A stretch of DNA of 64,000 nt from Lentzea pudingi (GCF_014646255.1 NZ_BMNC01000004.1:574480-638479), one strand, 5' to 3'. Shown: positions 33,099 through 42,249, counted from the stretch's first letter. Notes: generated from the letters alone by a model not told the origin. Numbers and translations are program-made.

Positions 33099-34694
33099 AT
33101 GACTCCTGCATCAACGCGTGCCGTGCGCGTGGCGCTCGTCAGTGCGCTCGCGCTCGGCACCGTCATCACCGGCCTGGGCAGCGCGTCAGCCCAGCCCGAA
33201 GCCACCTCCGCCGCCAGACCCGCCGCCTGGGGACCGTGCGCGGCCGACGTGCTCGCCGAGATCCCCGCCGCCGAACGCACGAAGGTCAGCTGTGCGGTCC
33301 AGGCCGTGCCCGTCGACCACTCGCGGCCGCGCGGGGACTCGACCGGCATCGTCATGATGAAACGCCCCGCCGGCGACCCGGCGAAGAAGATCGGCTCGCT
33401 GTTCATCAACCCCGGCGGTCCCGGTGGCGCCGGCCTGATCTACAGCGCGTACGGCTCCAGCTTCTTCACACCGGAGATCCTCGAGAAGTTCGACCTCATC
33501 GGCTTCGACCCGCGCGGTGTCGGCCGCAGCGCGCCGCTGCGCTGCTTCCGCACCCAGGAAGAAGCGGACGCGGTCAACGACGGCTGGTACGCGTTGCCGA
33601 TCACGCGCGACGAGATCGCCAGCTCGATCCGGCAGTCCAAGGTCTACACGGACTACTGCGGGATCAACGCCGGTCCGCTGCTGAACCACATGTCGACGGA
33701 AGCGGTCGCCCGTGACCTCGACGTGATGCGCGAAGCCGTGGGGGACAGGCAGCTCACGTACGTCGGCTTCTCGTACGGCACGCTGCTCGGCGCCACCTAC
33801 GCGAACATCTTCCCGTCGAAGTCGCGCGCTCTGGTGCTGGACGGCAACGTCGACCCGCGGCTGCGCCTGACCGATGGCGCGCAGTACGACCGTGAACGCG
33901 CTCGTGGCTTCGAGATCGCCCTCGACGCCATGCTTAAGCGGTGTGACACCGTCGGTGTCGAGCGGTGTGCGTTCGCCGGTGGTGCGCGCAAGAAGTTCGA
34001 CGACATCCGCGAGTCGCTGCGCAAGGCGCCGACCACGCTGCCCGGTGGCGTCGTCGTCACGTTGACCGGTCTCGTCGGCCGCACGGCGAGCAACCTGTAC
34101 AGCCCGACGACGTTCAAGGCGCTCACCGCGTGGCTGCAGTCGATCCACGCCGTGCAGAACCCCTCGGCCGCGCTGGCAGTGCAGTCCGTTGTGGACGTTC
34201 CGATGCTCAACAACCTGGGTGGCAAGGCCGACGTGCGGGTGCTGCCGGAGACGCCGTACACCAGCGACGACTCGTACTACGCCGTCAACTGCACCGACAA
34301 ACCGTTCGCGCGCTCGAACCGCAACTGGGCCCAGACGGCCGAGAAGTGGGAGAGGGAGTCGAGGACGTTCGGCCGCTACCAGGCCGCGTCCGACCTGCTC
34401 ACCTGCCCGACCTGGCCGGCGCGCCACCCGGACCGCTGGATCGGGCCGTGGAACAAGCGGACCAAGAACCCGATCGTCGTGGTGGGCAACTACTACGACC
34501 CGGCGACGCAGTACCTGTTCTCGCAGCGCATGGCCAAGCAGCTCGGCAACGCGCGGCTGATCAGCGTCGACGCGTTCGGTCACTGCATCCTCGGTGACTC
34601 GGCCGGTGCCGACGCGGCGGTGACCCGTTACCTCGTCGACCTGGTGGCGCCGGCCGACGGCCAGGTCTTCCAGCCGAACGCTCAACCGTTCTGA
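33099..34694 (+). CDS. secreted alpha/beta hydrolase, tripeptidyl-aminopeptidase-like (S33), copy 1
   Basis: 531 aa. The signal peptide ends near GLGSASAQ (about residue 31). INPGGPGGAG is the oxyanion motif, YVGFSYGTLLGATYA the Ser nucleophile elbow, and VDAFGHCILG the catalytic His in the C-terminal TAP-like domain. Family members remove tripeptides or dipeptides from protein N-termini outside the cell. A close tandem paralogue follows at 34780, and both share an upstream box. Confidence 0.92.
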   Translation: MTPASTRAVRVALVSALALGTVITGLGSASAQPEATSAARPAAWGPCAADVLAEIPAAERTKVSCAVQAVPVDHSRPRGDSTGIVMMKRPAGDPAKKIGSLFINPGGPGGAGLIYSAYGSSFFTPEILEKFDLIGFDPRGVGRSAPLRCFRTQEEADAVNDGWYALPITRDEIASSIRQSKVYTDYCGINAGPLLNHMSTEAVARDLDVMREAVGDRQLTYVGFSYGTLLGATYANIFPSKSRALVLDGNVDPRLRLTDGAQYDRERARGFEIALDAMLKRCDTVGVERCAFAGGARKKFDDIRESLRKAPTTLPGGVVVTLTGLVGRTASNLYSPTTFKALTAWLQSIHAVQNPSAALAVQSVVDVPMLNNLGGKADVRVLPETPYTSDDSYYAVNCTDKPFARSNRNWAQTAEKWERESRTFGRYQAASDLLTCPTWPARHPDRWIGPWNKRTKNPIVVVGNYYDPATQYLFSQRMAKQLGNARLISVDAFGHCILGDSAGADAAVTRYLVDLVAPADGQVFQPNAQPF

Positions 34695-34723
34695 TCCTCG
34701 GCAGGGCCCGCCTGTCGTCGGGA

Positions 34724-34747
34724 CACAACCCGACGATAGGCGGGTAC
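34724..34747 (+). promoter_or_regulatory. 24-bp box upstream of peptidase copy 2
   Basis: Same 24 bp as at 33043-33066, 32 bp before the GTG of copy 2, while the bases between box and start differ. The equal spacing supports function over chance. Confidence 0.6.
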
Positions 34748-34779
34748 AAACGGTGCACGGTCGGTGATGGGGTGCATCC

Positions 34780-36384
34780 GTGACGTCATCATCTCCAGTG
34801 CGTGTCGTGCTCGCGACCGCGCTCGTGCTCGGCACCATCGCTTCCGGCCTGGGCGTGTCCTCCGCCCAGGCCGAGACCTCTGTCAGACCCGCTGCCTGGG
34901 GGCAGTGCGCGGCGGACGTTCTCGCCACCCTCCCCGCGTCCGTGACGCCCGAGGAGCGCGCCAAGCTCACCTGCGCCGTCCAGGAGGTGCCCGTCGACCA
35001 CTCGCGCCCGCGCGGGGAGAAGACCGGCATCGCCATGATGAAGCGCCCGGCGAACGACCCCTCGCGCAAGATCGGTTCGATCTTCCTCAACCCCGGTGGC
35101 CCCGGCGGTTCCGGCCTGATCCGCGGCGCCGTCTCGAAGAACTACTTCCAGCCCGCCGTGCTGGACCGGTTCGACGTCATCGGCTTCGATCCGCGTGGCG
35201 TCGCCCGCAGCGCCCCGATGCGGTGCTTCCGCACCCAGGAGGAGGCGGACGCGGTCAACGACGGCTGGTACTCGTTGCCGACCACCCGCGACGAGATCTC
35301 CAGCACGATCCGCCAGTCCAAGGCCTACACGGACTACTGCAAGATCAACGCCGGTCCGCTGCTCAACCACATGTCGACCGAGGCGGTCGCCCGTGACCTC
35401 GACGTCATGCGCGAAGCCGTGGGGGACAAGCAGCTCAACTTCGTCGGCTTCTCCTACGGCACGTTGCTCGGCGCCACCTACGCGAACATCTTCCCTGCCA
35501 AGACGCGCGCGATGGTGATCGATGGCAACGTCGACCCGAGGCTGCGCCTCACCGATGGCGCGCAGTACGACCGTGAGCGCGCTCGTGGCTTCGAGATCGC
35601 TCTCGACGCGATGCTGAAGCGCTGCGACTCAGTCGGCGCGACGAAGTGCGCGTTCGCCGGTAACGCTCGCGGCAAGTTCGAGGCTCTGAAGGCCGCCCTG
35701 GCCAAGGGGCCGGCGACGTTGCCGGACGGCACGAAGGTCACGCTGTCCGACGTCGTCGGCCGCGTCGCCGGTGACCTGTACTCGATCGCCCGGATCGCGC
35801 CGCTGGCCGCGTGGCTGCAGAGCGTTCACAACGCGCTGAACCCGTCCGCGGCGACGATGAGCGTCCAGTCCACTGTGGAGCTCGCCGCGCCGCTGAACAA
35901 CGCCGGTGGCCGCATGGACGTCGACCCGCTGCCGGACACCCCGTACACCGCGGACGACTCGTACTTCGGCGTCAACTGCATCGACAAGCCGTTCGCCCGC
36001 ACCACCCGCAACTGGGCTTCCACGGCGGCGAAGTGGGAGAAGGAGTCGCCGACGTTCGGCCGCTACCAGGCCGCGGCGGACCTGCTGACCTGTGCGACGT
36101 GGCCCGCCCGCAACCCCGATCGCTGGATCGGCCCGTGGAACAAGCGCACCAAGAACCCGATCGTCGTGGTGGGCAACTACTACGACCCGGCGACGCAGTA
36201 CCTGTTCTCGCAGCGCATGGCCAAGCAGCTCGGCAACGCACGCCTGATCAGCGTCGACGCGTTCGGCCACTGCATCCTCGGCCGGTCGGCGGGTACGGAC
36301 GCCGCCGTCGCGAAGTACCTGGTGGACCTGGTCGCACCGGCTGATGGACAGGTGTTCCAGCCGAACGTTCAGCCGTTCGCCTGA
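34780..36384 (+). CDS. secreted alpha/beta hydrolase, tripeptidyl-aminopeptidase-like (S33), copy 2
   Basis: 534 aa paralogue of the preceding gene. Signal peptide (VLATALVLGTIASGLGVSSA), NPGGPGGSG, VGFSYGTLLGAT and DAFGHCILG are all intact, so both copies look active. 92 bp near the 3' end (36148-36239) are identical to copy 1 at every codon position, a sign of recent conversion, while the middle (about residues 275-380) has diverged. GTG 34780 with GGGG upstream. Confidence 0.92.
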   Translation: MTSSSPVRVVLATALVLGTIASGLGVSSAQAETSVRPAAWGQCAADVLATLPASVTPEERAKLTCAVQEVPVDHSRPRGEKTGIAMMKRPANDPSRKIGSIFLNPGGPGGSGLIRGAVSKNYFQPAVLDRFDVIGFDPRGVARSAPMRCFRTQEEADAVNDGWYSLPTTRDEISSTIRQSKAYTDYCKINAGPLLNHMSTEAVARDLDVMREAVGDKQLNFVGFSYGTLLGATYANIFPAKTRAMVIDGNVDPRLRLTDGAQYDRERARGFEIALDAMLKRCDSVGATKCAFAGNARGKFEALKAALAKGPATLPDGTKVTLSDVVGRVAGDLYSIARIAPLAAWLQSVHNALNPSAATMSVQSTVELAAPLNNAGGRMDVDPLPDTPYTADDSYFGVNCIDKPFARTTRNWASTAAKWEKESPTFGRYQAAADLLTCATWPARNPDRWIGPWNKRTKNPIVVVGNYYDPATQYLFSQRMAKQLGNARLISVDAFGHCILGRSAGTDAAVAKYLVDLVAPADGQVFQPNVQPFA

Positions 36385-36396
36385 TCACCGGGCTCA

Positions 36397-36597
36397 TCAG
36401 CGACACCCCGCACTGAGGAACGGCGTCGGCGGGGCCACGGCCAGGGAAACCAGGGCGATGGCCGCGTCGACGCCGTTCTTCTTCGTGAGAGCGAGGATTC
36501 CGAGGCCGAGTGCGGCGATCGCGACGATGGTGACCAGCAGGGGCCACATCGAGTAGCGGTCGGCCAGTGCCAGCAGTGACGCCCAGAACCACGTCAC
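36397..36597 (-). CDS. 66-aa two-helix membrane protein, unknown
   Basis: Starts VTWFWASLLALADRYSMW and contains LLVTIVAIAALGLGILALTKK, followed by a second hydrophobic stretch. GTG 36597 overlaps the stop of the TSUP permease (GTGA), so it is co-translated and may be a small partner of the permease. Ends 13 bp from the convergent peptidase gene. Confidence 0.65.
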   Translation of the reverse strand: MTWFWASLLALADRYSMWPLLVTIVAIAALGLGILALTKKNGVDAAIALVSLAVAPPTPFLSAGCR

Positions 36598-37313
36598 AGC
36601 AGCGCACTCCTCACGATCAGCACGACAGCGCTCGCTCCCGAGACGACCAGCATGGGCGTCCGGATGCCCCCGGCGTCGAACTTCTTGCGCAACGGCCCTG
36701 AAAGCAGGAACCCGGCGACCAGGAACGGGATCAGCAGCACCCCGCTCCACAACTGGTGCGCCGTCACGTTGCCGCTGGCGGTCAGGCCGATGATCGACGC
36801 GCCGGAGCCCAGCACGAAGAACGCCCCGAGCGTCGCCCTGACCTGTGGTCCCGCCTGGTTCTGGTAGAGCAGCGCGACCATCGGGCCGCCCACCGCCGTC
36901 GCCGTGCCGAACGAGCCGCTCGCGAACCCGGCCGTGACCAGCGACTTCGGCTCGGGCTGCGGGCGCCAGGCCGTGATCGAGAGGAGCACGCACGCCAGCA
37001 CCGAGCCGCCGACCACGAGGCCGAAGCCCTTCGGGTCGAGCGCGTCGACGATCAGGATGCCGACGACGGTGCCGGGCAGGCGGCCGAGCATCGCCCAGCC
37101 GACGCCGCGCCAGTCGACGTGGGCGAACTCGCGTGCGAGCGACAGCGACGCGTGCGCGGCGGCGATCATCAGGACCGGCACCGGCAGCAGCGACGGGTCC
37201 AGCAGCGCGAGCAACGGGACGGCGACCAGGGCCAGGCCGAAGCCGATCAGGCCCTGCAACAACCCTCCGAGAGCGACGACCGCACCGGCCGCCGCGAGCA
37301 ACCCCCAGGACAT
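36594..37313 (-). CDS. TSUP/TauE-SafE family membrane permease
   Basis: 239 aa with eight predicted helices in two repeats; GGLLQGLIGFGLALVAVPLLALL and GFASGSFGTATAVGGPMVALL are the two conserved family segments. Family members move sulfite, sulfoacetate or other organic anions; the substrate here is unknown. TAGCAT lies 8 bp before ATG 37313, suggesting a leaderless transcript. Divergent from the Tat-exported phosphoesterase. Confidence 0.87.
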   Translation of the reverse strand: MSWGLLAAAGAVVALGGLLQGLIGFGLALVAVPLLALLDPSLLPVPVLMIAAAHASLSLAREFAHVDWRGVGWAMLGRLPGTVVGILIVDALDPKGFGLVVGGSVLACVLLSITAWRPQPEPKSLVTAGFASGSFGTATAVGGPMVALLYQNQAGPQVRATLGAFFVLGSGASIIGLTASGNVTAHQLWSGVLLIPFLVAGFLLSGPLRKKFDAGGIRTPMLVVSGASAVVLIVRSALL

Positions 37314-37376
37314 AGTTCGCGATGCTATCCACCGTTGTTCGCCTGGTGTTCGCAGAGCGCACCTACGCTCCGCGCC

Positions 37377-39140
37377 ATGACCGCGTCCCGCCGTTCCTTC
37401 CTGCTCGGCACCGGTGCGTCCGCTGCCGCTGCCGCCCTGGTCACGCCTGGTTCCGCGACCGCGGACAACGTTGTCGGCGGCCGTCCTGACCGCGAGTCGC
37501 GGCGGTTCACGCTCGCCGTGATCCCGGACACGCAGTACATGTTCGACCTCGACCGCGGCGACTCCGCGCCGTTGAAGGCCACGCTGCAGTACCTCGTCGA
37601 CCGCCAGAGGTCCGAGAACATCGTCTTCGTCAGCCACCTCGGCGACCTGGTCGAGAACGCGCGCAAGAGCGAGATCGACGACATCAGCGAGCGCTTCGAG
37701 GTGCTCGACCGGCGCCGGATCGGGTACAGCGTGCTCGCGGGCAACCACGACGTGCCGGACTCGCGCCTGGACGACCAGCGCGGCCGCACGCCGTACCTCG
37801 ACAGGTTCGGGCCGCAGCGGTTCCGCACCTCGCCGACGTTCCGCGGTGCCAGCGCCGACGGCTACAACTCGTTCCACGTCTTCCGTGCCGGTGGCAAGGA
37901 GTGGCTGGTCCTGGCGCTCGACTGGCGCATGTCCGCCAAGGGGTTCGAGTGGGCGCGTTCGGTGCTGGCCGAGCACGCGCGGCTGCCCGTCATCCTTACC
38001 ACGCACGAACTGGTGTACGACGGTGGTGACGGGGTCGCTTCGATGTCCGACTACGGGCGTCGGCTGTGGAACGAGCTGATCAAGGACAACGACCAGGTCT
38101 TCCTGACGTTGAACGGGCACTTCTGGCCGCCGGCGCGGGCCACGATGACCAATGCGTTCGGCAACGACGTGCACGTGCACATCACGAACTACCAGGACCG
38201 CTACTACGGCGGCGGGGCGATGATCCGGCTCTACCACTTCGACCTGGACCGCGGGGTGGTCGACGTGCGCACCGTGTCGCCGTGGCTGCTCGGGAAGAAG
38301 TCGCTCAACCCGTTGGAGCGCAAGGAGACCGAGCTGACCGGCCCGGCCGACCGGTTCAGCGTGCCGATCGACTTCGAGCAGCGGTTCGCCCGGTTCGACC
38401 CGCCCGTGCTGCCTGCTCCGCAACCCGTCCGCGACGTGCTGGTGCGCGGCACGGTCGCGTACTGGCGGCTCGGCGAAGGGCTGAAGGACCTGTCGGGCAA
38501 CGGAAACGACCTGCGGCAGGTCGGTTCGCTGACGGCCTCGGACGACCACAGCCGGCTCGCACCGTCGCACCGTTCGCTGTACTTCGGCAAAGACGGCTAC
38601 CTGTCCACTGTGGACTCGGCGCCGGTGAACAGGGAGACGTTCGAGCGCGGGTACACGATCGAGGTGTTCCTCAAGCTGCCCCAAGGGTTCAACCACCCGT
38701 GGTGCGGTCTGTTCACGAAGCTCGCGCCCGGTTCGGCCGTCGGCAAGACCGGGGACGACCCGAGTGAGCCGATCGCGACGCTGAACGTCGCCGGGGGCGG
38801 CCAGCTGCAGTGGGCGGTGTTCCCGCGCAACCTGCCGGGCATCTCCACGAACTGGGGCCACGAGATGGACTACGAGACGTGGTGGCACATCGCCGTGGTC
38901 AACGACGGCGTGCACGCGACGTTGTACGTGGACGGGTCTCCGTTGCTGCGCAACCCGTCCACGCCCGCGCGTGGCATCTCGACCGCCGGTGATCCGTGGC
39001 TCGTCGGTGCCTACGCGTACAACAAGGTCGTCGAGAAGTCCTTGCACGGCTGGGTCGGTGACATGCGGATCGTCGGCCGGGCGTTGGACCGCTCGGAGTT
39101 CATGCGGTCGAAGGCAGCCCGAACTTCGGGAACAGACTGA
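37377..39140 (+). CDS. Tat-exported metallophosphoesterase with LamG-like domain
   Basis: 587 aa. Twin-arginine signal SRRSFLLGTGASAAAAAL, cleaved near SATAD. The calcineurin-like catalytic core shows PDTQY, SHLGDLVENA, GNHDVPD and NGHFWPP metal-binding motifs (residues about 45-330). The C-terminal half (about 370-585; TVAYWRLGEGLKDLSGNGND ... HIAVVNDGVHATLYVDG) is a concanavalin/LamG-like binding domain. Probably a secreted phosphodiesterase acting on a polymer or teichoic-acid-like material. TACGCT 7 bp before the ATG suggests a leaderless start. The last 41 bp overlap the convergent sigma-factor gene. Confidence 0.88.
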   Translation: MTASRRSFLLGTGASAAAAALVTPGSATADNVVGGRPDRESRRFTLAVIPDTQYMFDLDRGDSAPLKATLQYLVDRQRSENIVFVSHLGDLVENARKSEIDDISERFEVLDRRRIGYSVLAGNHDVPDSRLDDQRGRTPYLDRFGPQRFRTSPTFRGASADGYNSFHVFRAGGKEWLVLALDWRMSAKGFEWARSVLAEHARLPVILTTHELVYDGGDGVASMSDYGRRLWNELIKDNDQVFLTLNGHFWPPARATMTNAFGNDVHVHITNYQDRYYGGGAMIRLYHFDLDRGVVDVRTVSPWLLGKKSLNPLERKETELTGPADRFSVPIDFEQRFARFDPPVLPAPQPVRDVLVRGTVAYWRLGEGLKDLSGNGNDLRQVGSLTASDDHSRLAPSHRSLYFGKDGYLSTVDSAPVNRETFERGYTIEVFLKLPQGFNHPWCGLFTKLAPGSAVGKTGDDPSEPIATLNVAGGGQLQWAVFPRNLPGISTNWGHEMDYETWWHIAVVNDGVHATLYVDGSPLLRNPSTPARGISTAGDPWLVGAYAYNKVVEKSLHGWVGDMRIVGRALDRSEFMRSKAARTSGTD

Positions 39141-40017
39141 GGTCGAAGAACGACGAGACGCGCGTGATCCGGTCCCGCACCTCCAGGACCTGGAGGTTGA
39201 ACGGCCGGAACACGCCGTCCTCGGCCCGGAGGTACAGGCCGAAGGCGGGCTGGCCGTTCGCCTCCGTCGCGATCATCCTGGCGCCGTGCGGGACGGCAGG
39301 GCACTGGTTCGTGAGGTGCCACGCGACCATCTGGGGGCCCCGGTAGAACTGCGGGTACGGCGGCATCTCCCAGACGACATCCTCGGCGAACATGCCGATG
39401 ATCGCCGGGACGTCCTTGGCCTCGAAGGCTTTCACCCACCGGTCGAGCAACGGCTTGGCGTCCGCCGGTTCGGAGACCTCGTCCTCGGTGAGGTCCTTGA
39501 GCTGCGCGTGCGCCCGTTGCAGCGCGCTGTTCACGGCCGCGACCGTCATCTCCAGCTCGTCGGCGGTCTCGGCGGCGCTCAGCTTCAGGACGTCCCGCAG
39601 GATGAGCACCGCGCGTTGCCTCGGCGGGAGGTGCTGCAGGGCCGCGACGAACGCGAGCCGGGTGGACTCGCGTTCTGTGACGATCGCGGCGGGATCGGTC
39701 GGGAACGGCTCCAGCCACGGGATCTCGTGGTCCTGCGTGAGCGGGTCGCTCTCCGTGCTGCCCTGGGTGCCGAGCCCGAACGGCAGCGGGCGTCTCGTGC
39801 GGCCGTCGAGCGCGGTGAGGCAGGCGTTCGTGGCGATCCGGTACAGCCAGGTGCGCACCGACGAGCGGCCCTCGAACCGGTCGTACGACTTCCACGCGCG
39901 CAGGTACGTCTCCTGCACCAGGTCCTCGGCGTCGTGCAGTGAGCCGAGCATCCGGTAGCAGTGTGCGAGAAGCTCCCGTCTGAACGGGTCCGCGGCGGTC
40001 GCGAAGTCCACTGTCAC
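39100..40017 (-). CDS. ECF sigma factor with C-terminal SnoaL-like domain (SigG/TIGR02960-like)
   Basis: 305 aa. Sigma region 2 (FRRELLAHCYRMLGSLHDAEDLVQETYLRAWKSYDRFEG) and region 4 (HLPPRQRAVLILRDVLKLSAAETADELEMTVAAVNSALQRAH). A further 115 residues form a SnoaL/NTF2-like domain (FAEDVVWEMPPYPQFYRG). ECF sigmas with this tail usually have no separate anti-sigma factor; the tail itself controls activity. GTG 40017 overlaps the stop of the WYL regulator (GTGA), so the two are co-expressed. Confidence 0.93.
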   Translation of the reverse strand: MTVDFATAADPFRRELLAHCYRMLGSLHDAEDLVQETYLRAWKSYDRFEGRSSVRTWLYRIATNACLTALDGRTRRPLPFGLGTQGSTESDPLTQDHEIPWLEPFPTDPAAIVTERESTRLAFVAALQHLPPRQRAVLILRDVLKLSAAETADELEMTVAAVNSALQRAHAQLKDLTEDEVSEPADAKPLLDRWVKAFEAKDVPAIIGMFAEDVVWEMPPYPQFYRGPQMVAWHLTNQCPAVPHGARMIATEANGQPAFGLYLRAEDGVFRPFNLQVLEVRDRITRVSSFFDLSLFPKFGLPSTA

Positions 40018-40976
40018 TCCCGCACTCTAATCGCGTTGTGGAGTCTGCCGACGAGGACTTCGACGTAGTCCCTGAGTTCTTCCGGTTCGTGCACGTCGAA
40101 CTCGAAGCCGAGGAACAGCAGGTGCCACACGATCCGTTCGAGCGCGTCGGCACCCGTGCGCATCAGGCACGAGTTGTCGTCGATCGGTTCCAGGGCGGCG
40201 GACATCGGCGTGGTGCGTTCCGCGACTGCCTGCATGGGTGCGTGGATCGTGAGCACGGCCTGGTAGGTGTAGACGTTGGAGGCGATCTGCCTCGACACGA
40301 ACTCGCCCAGGGACTCGGCGGGTGGCGGGCGGGGTGTGAACCGTGCGGCCGGGGTCGGTTCCCCGGTGACGCGGTCCACCCGGAACGTTCGCCAGTCCTC
40401 TTTGGACACGTCCCACGCGACCAGGTACCACCGGCGGCCGGTGTGCACGAGCCCCTGCGGTTCCGCGAGCCGCTTCGAGGGCTCGCCCCGCGTCGAGGCG
40501 TAGGTGAACCGGAGCTGCTGGTGGTCGCGGCAGGCGGCGGCGATGATCGTCAGCGTCTCCGGGTCGACGGTCGGCCCCGCGGCCGGCAGGGGAGTGGTGT
40601 GCATCTGGAGCGCCTGCACGCGCCGGCGCAACCTGGTCGGCAGCACCTGTTCGAGCTTGGTGAGAGCGCGGATCGACGTCTCCTCGATGCCCGCGATCGA
40701 CCCGTTCGCCGCCGTCCTGAGCCCGACCGCGACGGCGACCGCCTCGTCGTCGTCGAGCAGCAGCGGCGGGAGTTCCGCGCCCGCCCCGAGCTGGTACCCG
40801 CCGGCCGCGCCGGGCAACGACGTGACGGGGTAACCGAGGCTGCGCAACTTGTCCACGTCGCGGCGGATCGTGCGCACGTCGACGCTGAGCCGCCCGGCGA
40901 GCTCCGGGCCCGTCCAGTCGCGCCGCACCTGCAGCAGCGAGAGGAGCTTCAGCAGCCGTGCGGACGTCTCCAGCAT
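40014..40976 (-). CDS. WYL-domain HTH transcriptional regulator
   Basis: 320 aa from ATG 40976 (MLETSARLLKLLSLLQVRRDW). Winged HTH to about residue 60 (LAGRLSVDVRTIRRDVDKLRSLGYPV), WYL ligand domain about 135-200 (RFTYASTRGEPSKRLAEPQGLVHTGRRWYLVAWD), and the WCX C-terminal extension. WYL domains bind nucleic acids or small ligands. Coupled directly to an ECF sigma gene. Confidence 0.9.
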   Translation of the reverse strand: MLETSARLLKLLSLLQVRRDWTGPELAGRLSVDVRTIRRDVDKLRSLGYPVTSLPGAAGGYQLGAGAELPPLLLDDDEAVAVAVGLRTAANGSIAGIEETSIRALTKLEQVLPTRLRRRVQALQMHTTPLPAAGPTVDPETLTIIAAACRDHQQLRFTYASTRGEPSKRLAEPQGLVHTGRRWYLVAWDVSKEDWRTFRVDRVTGEPTPAARFTPRPPPAESLGEFVSRQIASNVYTYQAVLTIHAPMQAVAERTTPMSAALEPIDDNSCLMRTGADALERIVWHLLFLGFEFDVHEPEELRDYVEVLVGRLHNAIRVRE

Positions 40977-41160
40977 GTGTCGGATTCTAGAATCCATTGC
41001 GGACAACGGCCTGCGGTGGTTAGGGTTTGCCTCATGACTGCCGGGTCGGCCTTGTGCCGTGAGCGGAACGGTTGCCCGGCCCTGACTTGATCAGGGCCCC
41101 TCCAGCTCCCGCGCCTGTTCGTTCGTTGGACACGCGCACTGGGAGAGGAGGTGATGCGCA

Positions 41161-41352
41161 ATGCTTCCCAACGTTGGTGATGTCTTTTCGGGGAAGGTCG
41201 TCTCGACCGTTCCCTTCGGTTCGTTCATCGAGCACCCCGCCGGTGCACACGGGCTCCTGCACGGCCAGCAGGCCGAGGTCGGTGCCTCCGTGCAGGTGAA
41301 GGTGCTCGCGGTGGACGCTGAGCAGCAGCGGTTCAGCCTGGAGCTGGCGTGA
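41161..41352 (+). CDS. 63-aa single S1-domain RNA-binding protein
   Basis: Reads MLPNVGDVFSGKVVSTVPFG, then SFIEHPAGAHGLLHG and VQVKVLAVDAEQQRFSLEL. This is the complete five-strand S1 fold shortened to its minimum. A near-perfect GGAGGTGA lies 6 nt before the ATG, so it is surely translated. It may act as an RNA chaperone or translation accessory, by analogy with other S1 mini-proteins. Confidence 0.82.
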   Translation: MLPNVGDVFSGKVVSTVPFGSFIEHPAGAHGLLHGQQAEVGASVQVKVLAVDAEQQRFSLELA

Positions 41353-41391
41353 CGTGAGTGCTCGGGCAGAGGCGCCCTGCCCGGGCTTTCG

Positions 41392-42249
41392 TCACGGTCT
41401 CCGGTAGTCCGCGCACTCGCTGGTCAAGCGGTCGTGCAGGGTCTTGCGGTGCCCCTCCTCGAGGGGTGCCGGCCCGAGCGCGTCCGCTGGGCTGGTGACC
41501 CCGTGCAGCAACCTGTAGAGCACCACATCCGTTGCTGTGTAGAGCCAATCGTCCGCCTTGCCGGGCGGTGCGGCCGGTCCGAGCATGTTCTCGAACCACG
41601 CCGGGAACAGCAGATCCCTCGCCACCGCGTCCTCGATGCGGGTGCGGATCCGGTATCGCGTGTGCTTGATGGCCTCGTTGCCGGCCGACTTGGCGACGGT
41701 GTCCTTGGCGTGCGTGTCGTCGTCCGGTGGGTCTGGGCGGTTCAGCTGGGTGATCGCTCGCCACTGCTTGTAGTGCTTGCGCCACAACGCTTCTGCTGCC
41801 GGCGGGAGGTGGGTGAGCGCCTCGGCCGCGTCGATGGCCTGTGCGGCCTGTTTGTCGTACTCGGCTATGGCCTTGCGGGTGTCCTTGGCTTCCTGCGGGG
41901 TGAAAGTCCTTCTGGCGTAGGCTTCCTGGCCCTTGAGGATCTTGGCCAGGTCTGGCTGGTCTATCTCCGGCCAGTTGTCGAAGTCGGCCTTCTGGGTTTC
42001 GCTTGCCCTCACTTTTCTGTTCAGGGCTACCAGAAGGCGTTCCAGGCGGTGGACGCTCTCTGCCAGTTCGGTTACTCGGTCGTTGGTCTTGGTGAGCTTG
42101 CGGGTGTTGTCCTTGAGCTGGTTGGTGTGGGTCAGGTGGGTCTGGGCCGCTTCCGACTGGGTGTTGTCGAGGCGGGTTTCCAGGGATTTGAGCTCTCGTT
42201 TCAGACGCTCTGTTTTGTCTTCCAGGGCCTTGAGCGGGTCTATGTTCAT
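41392..42249 (-). CDS. coiled-coil protein of unknown function
   Basis: 285 aa. Residues about 8-85 form a long coiled coil (ALEDKTERLKRELKSLETRL ... VTELAESVHRLERLLVALNRKVR). The remainder is helical and charged with WPEIDQPDLAKILKGQEAYARR and DWLYTATDVVLYRLLHGV. No signal or membrane segment. ATG 42249 overlaps the stop of a small membrane protein gene (ATGA), so the two form one operon. I recognise no family. Confidence 0.7.
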   Translation of the reverse strand: MNIDPLKALEDKTERLKRELKSLETRLDNTQSEAAQTHLTHTNQLKDNTRKLTKTNDRVTELAESVHRLERLLVALNRKVRASETQKADFDNWPEIDQPDLAKILKGQEAYARRTFTPQEAKDTRKAIAEYDKQAAQAIDAAEALTHLPPAAEALWRKHYKQWRAITQLNRPDPPDDDTHAKDTVAKSAGNEAIKHTRYRIRTRIEDAVARDLLFPAWFENMLGPAAPPGKADDWLYTATDVVLYRLLHGVTSPADALGPAPLEEGHRKTLHDRLTSECADYRRP

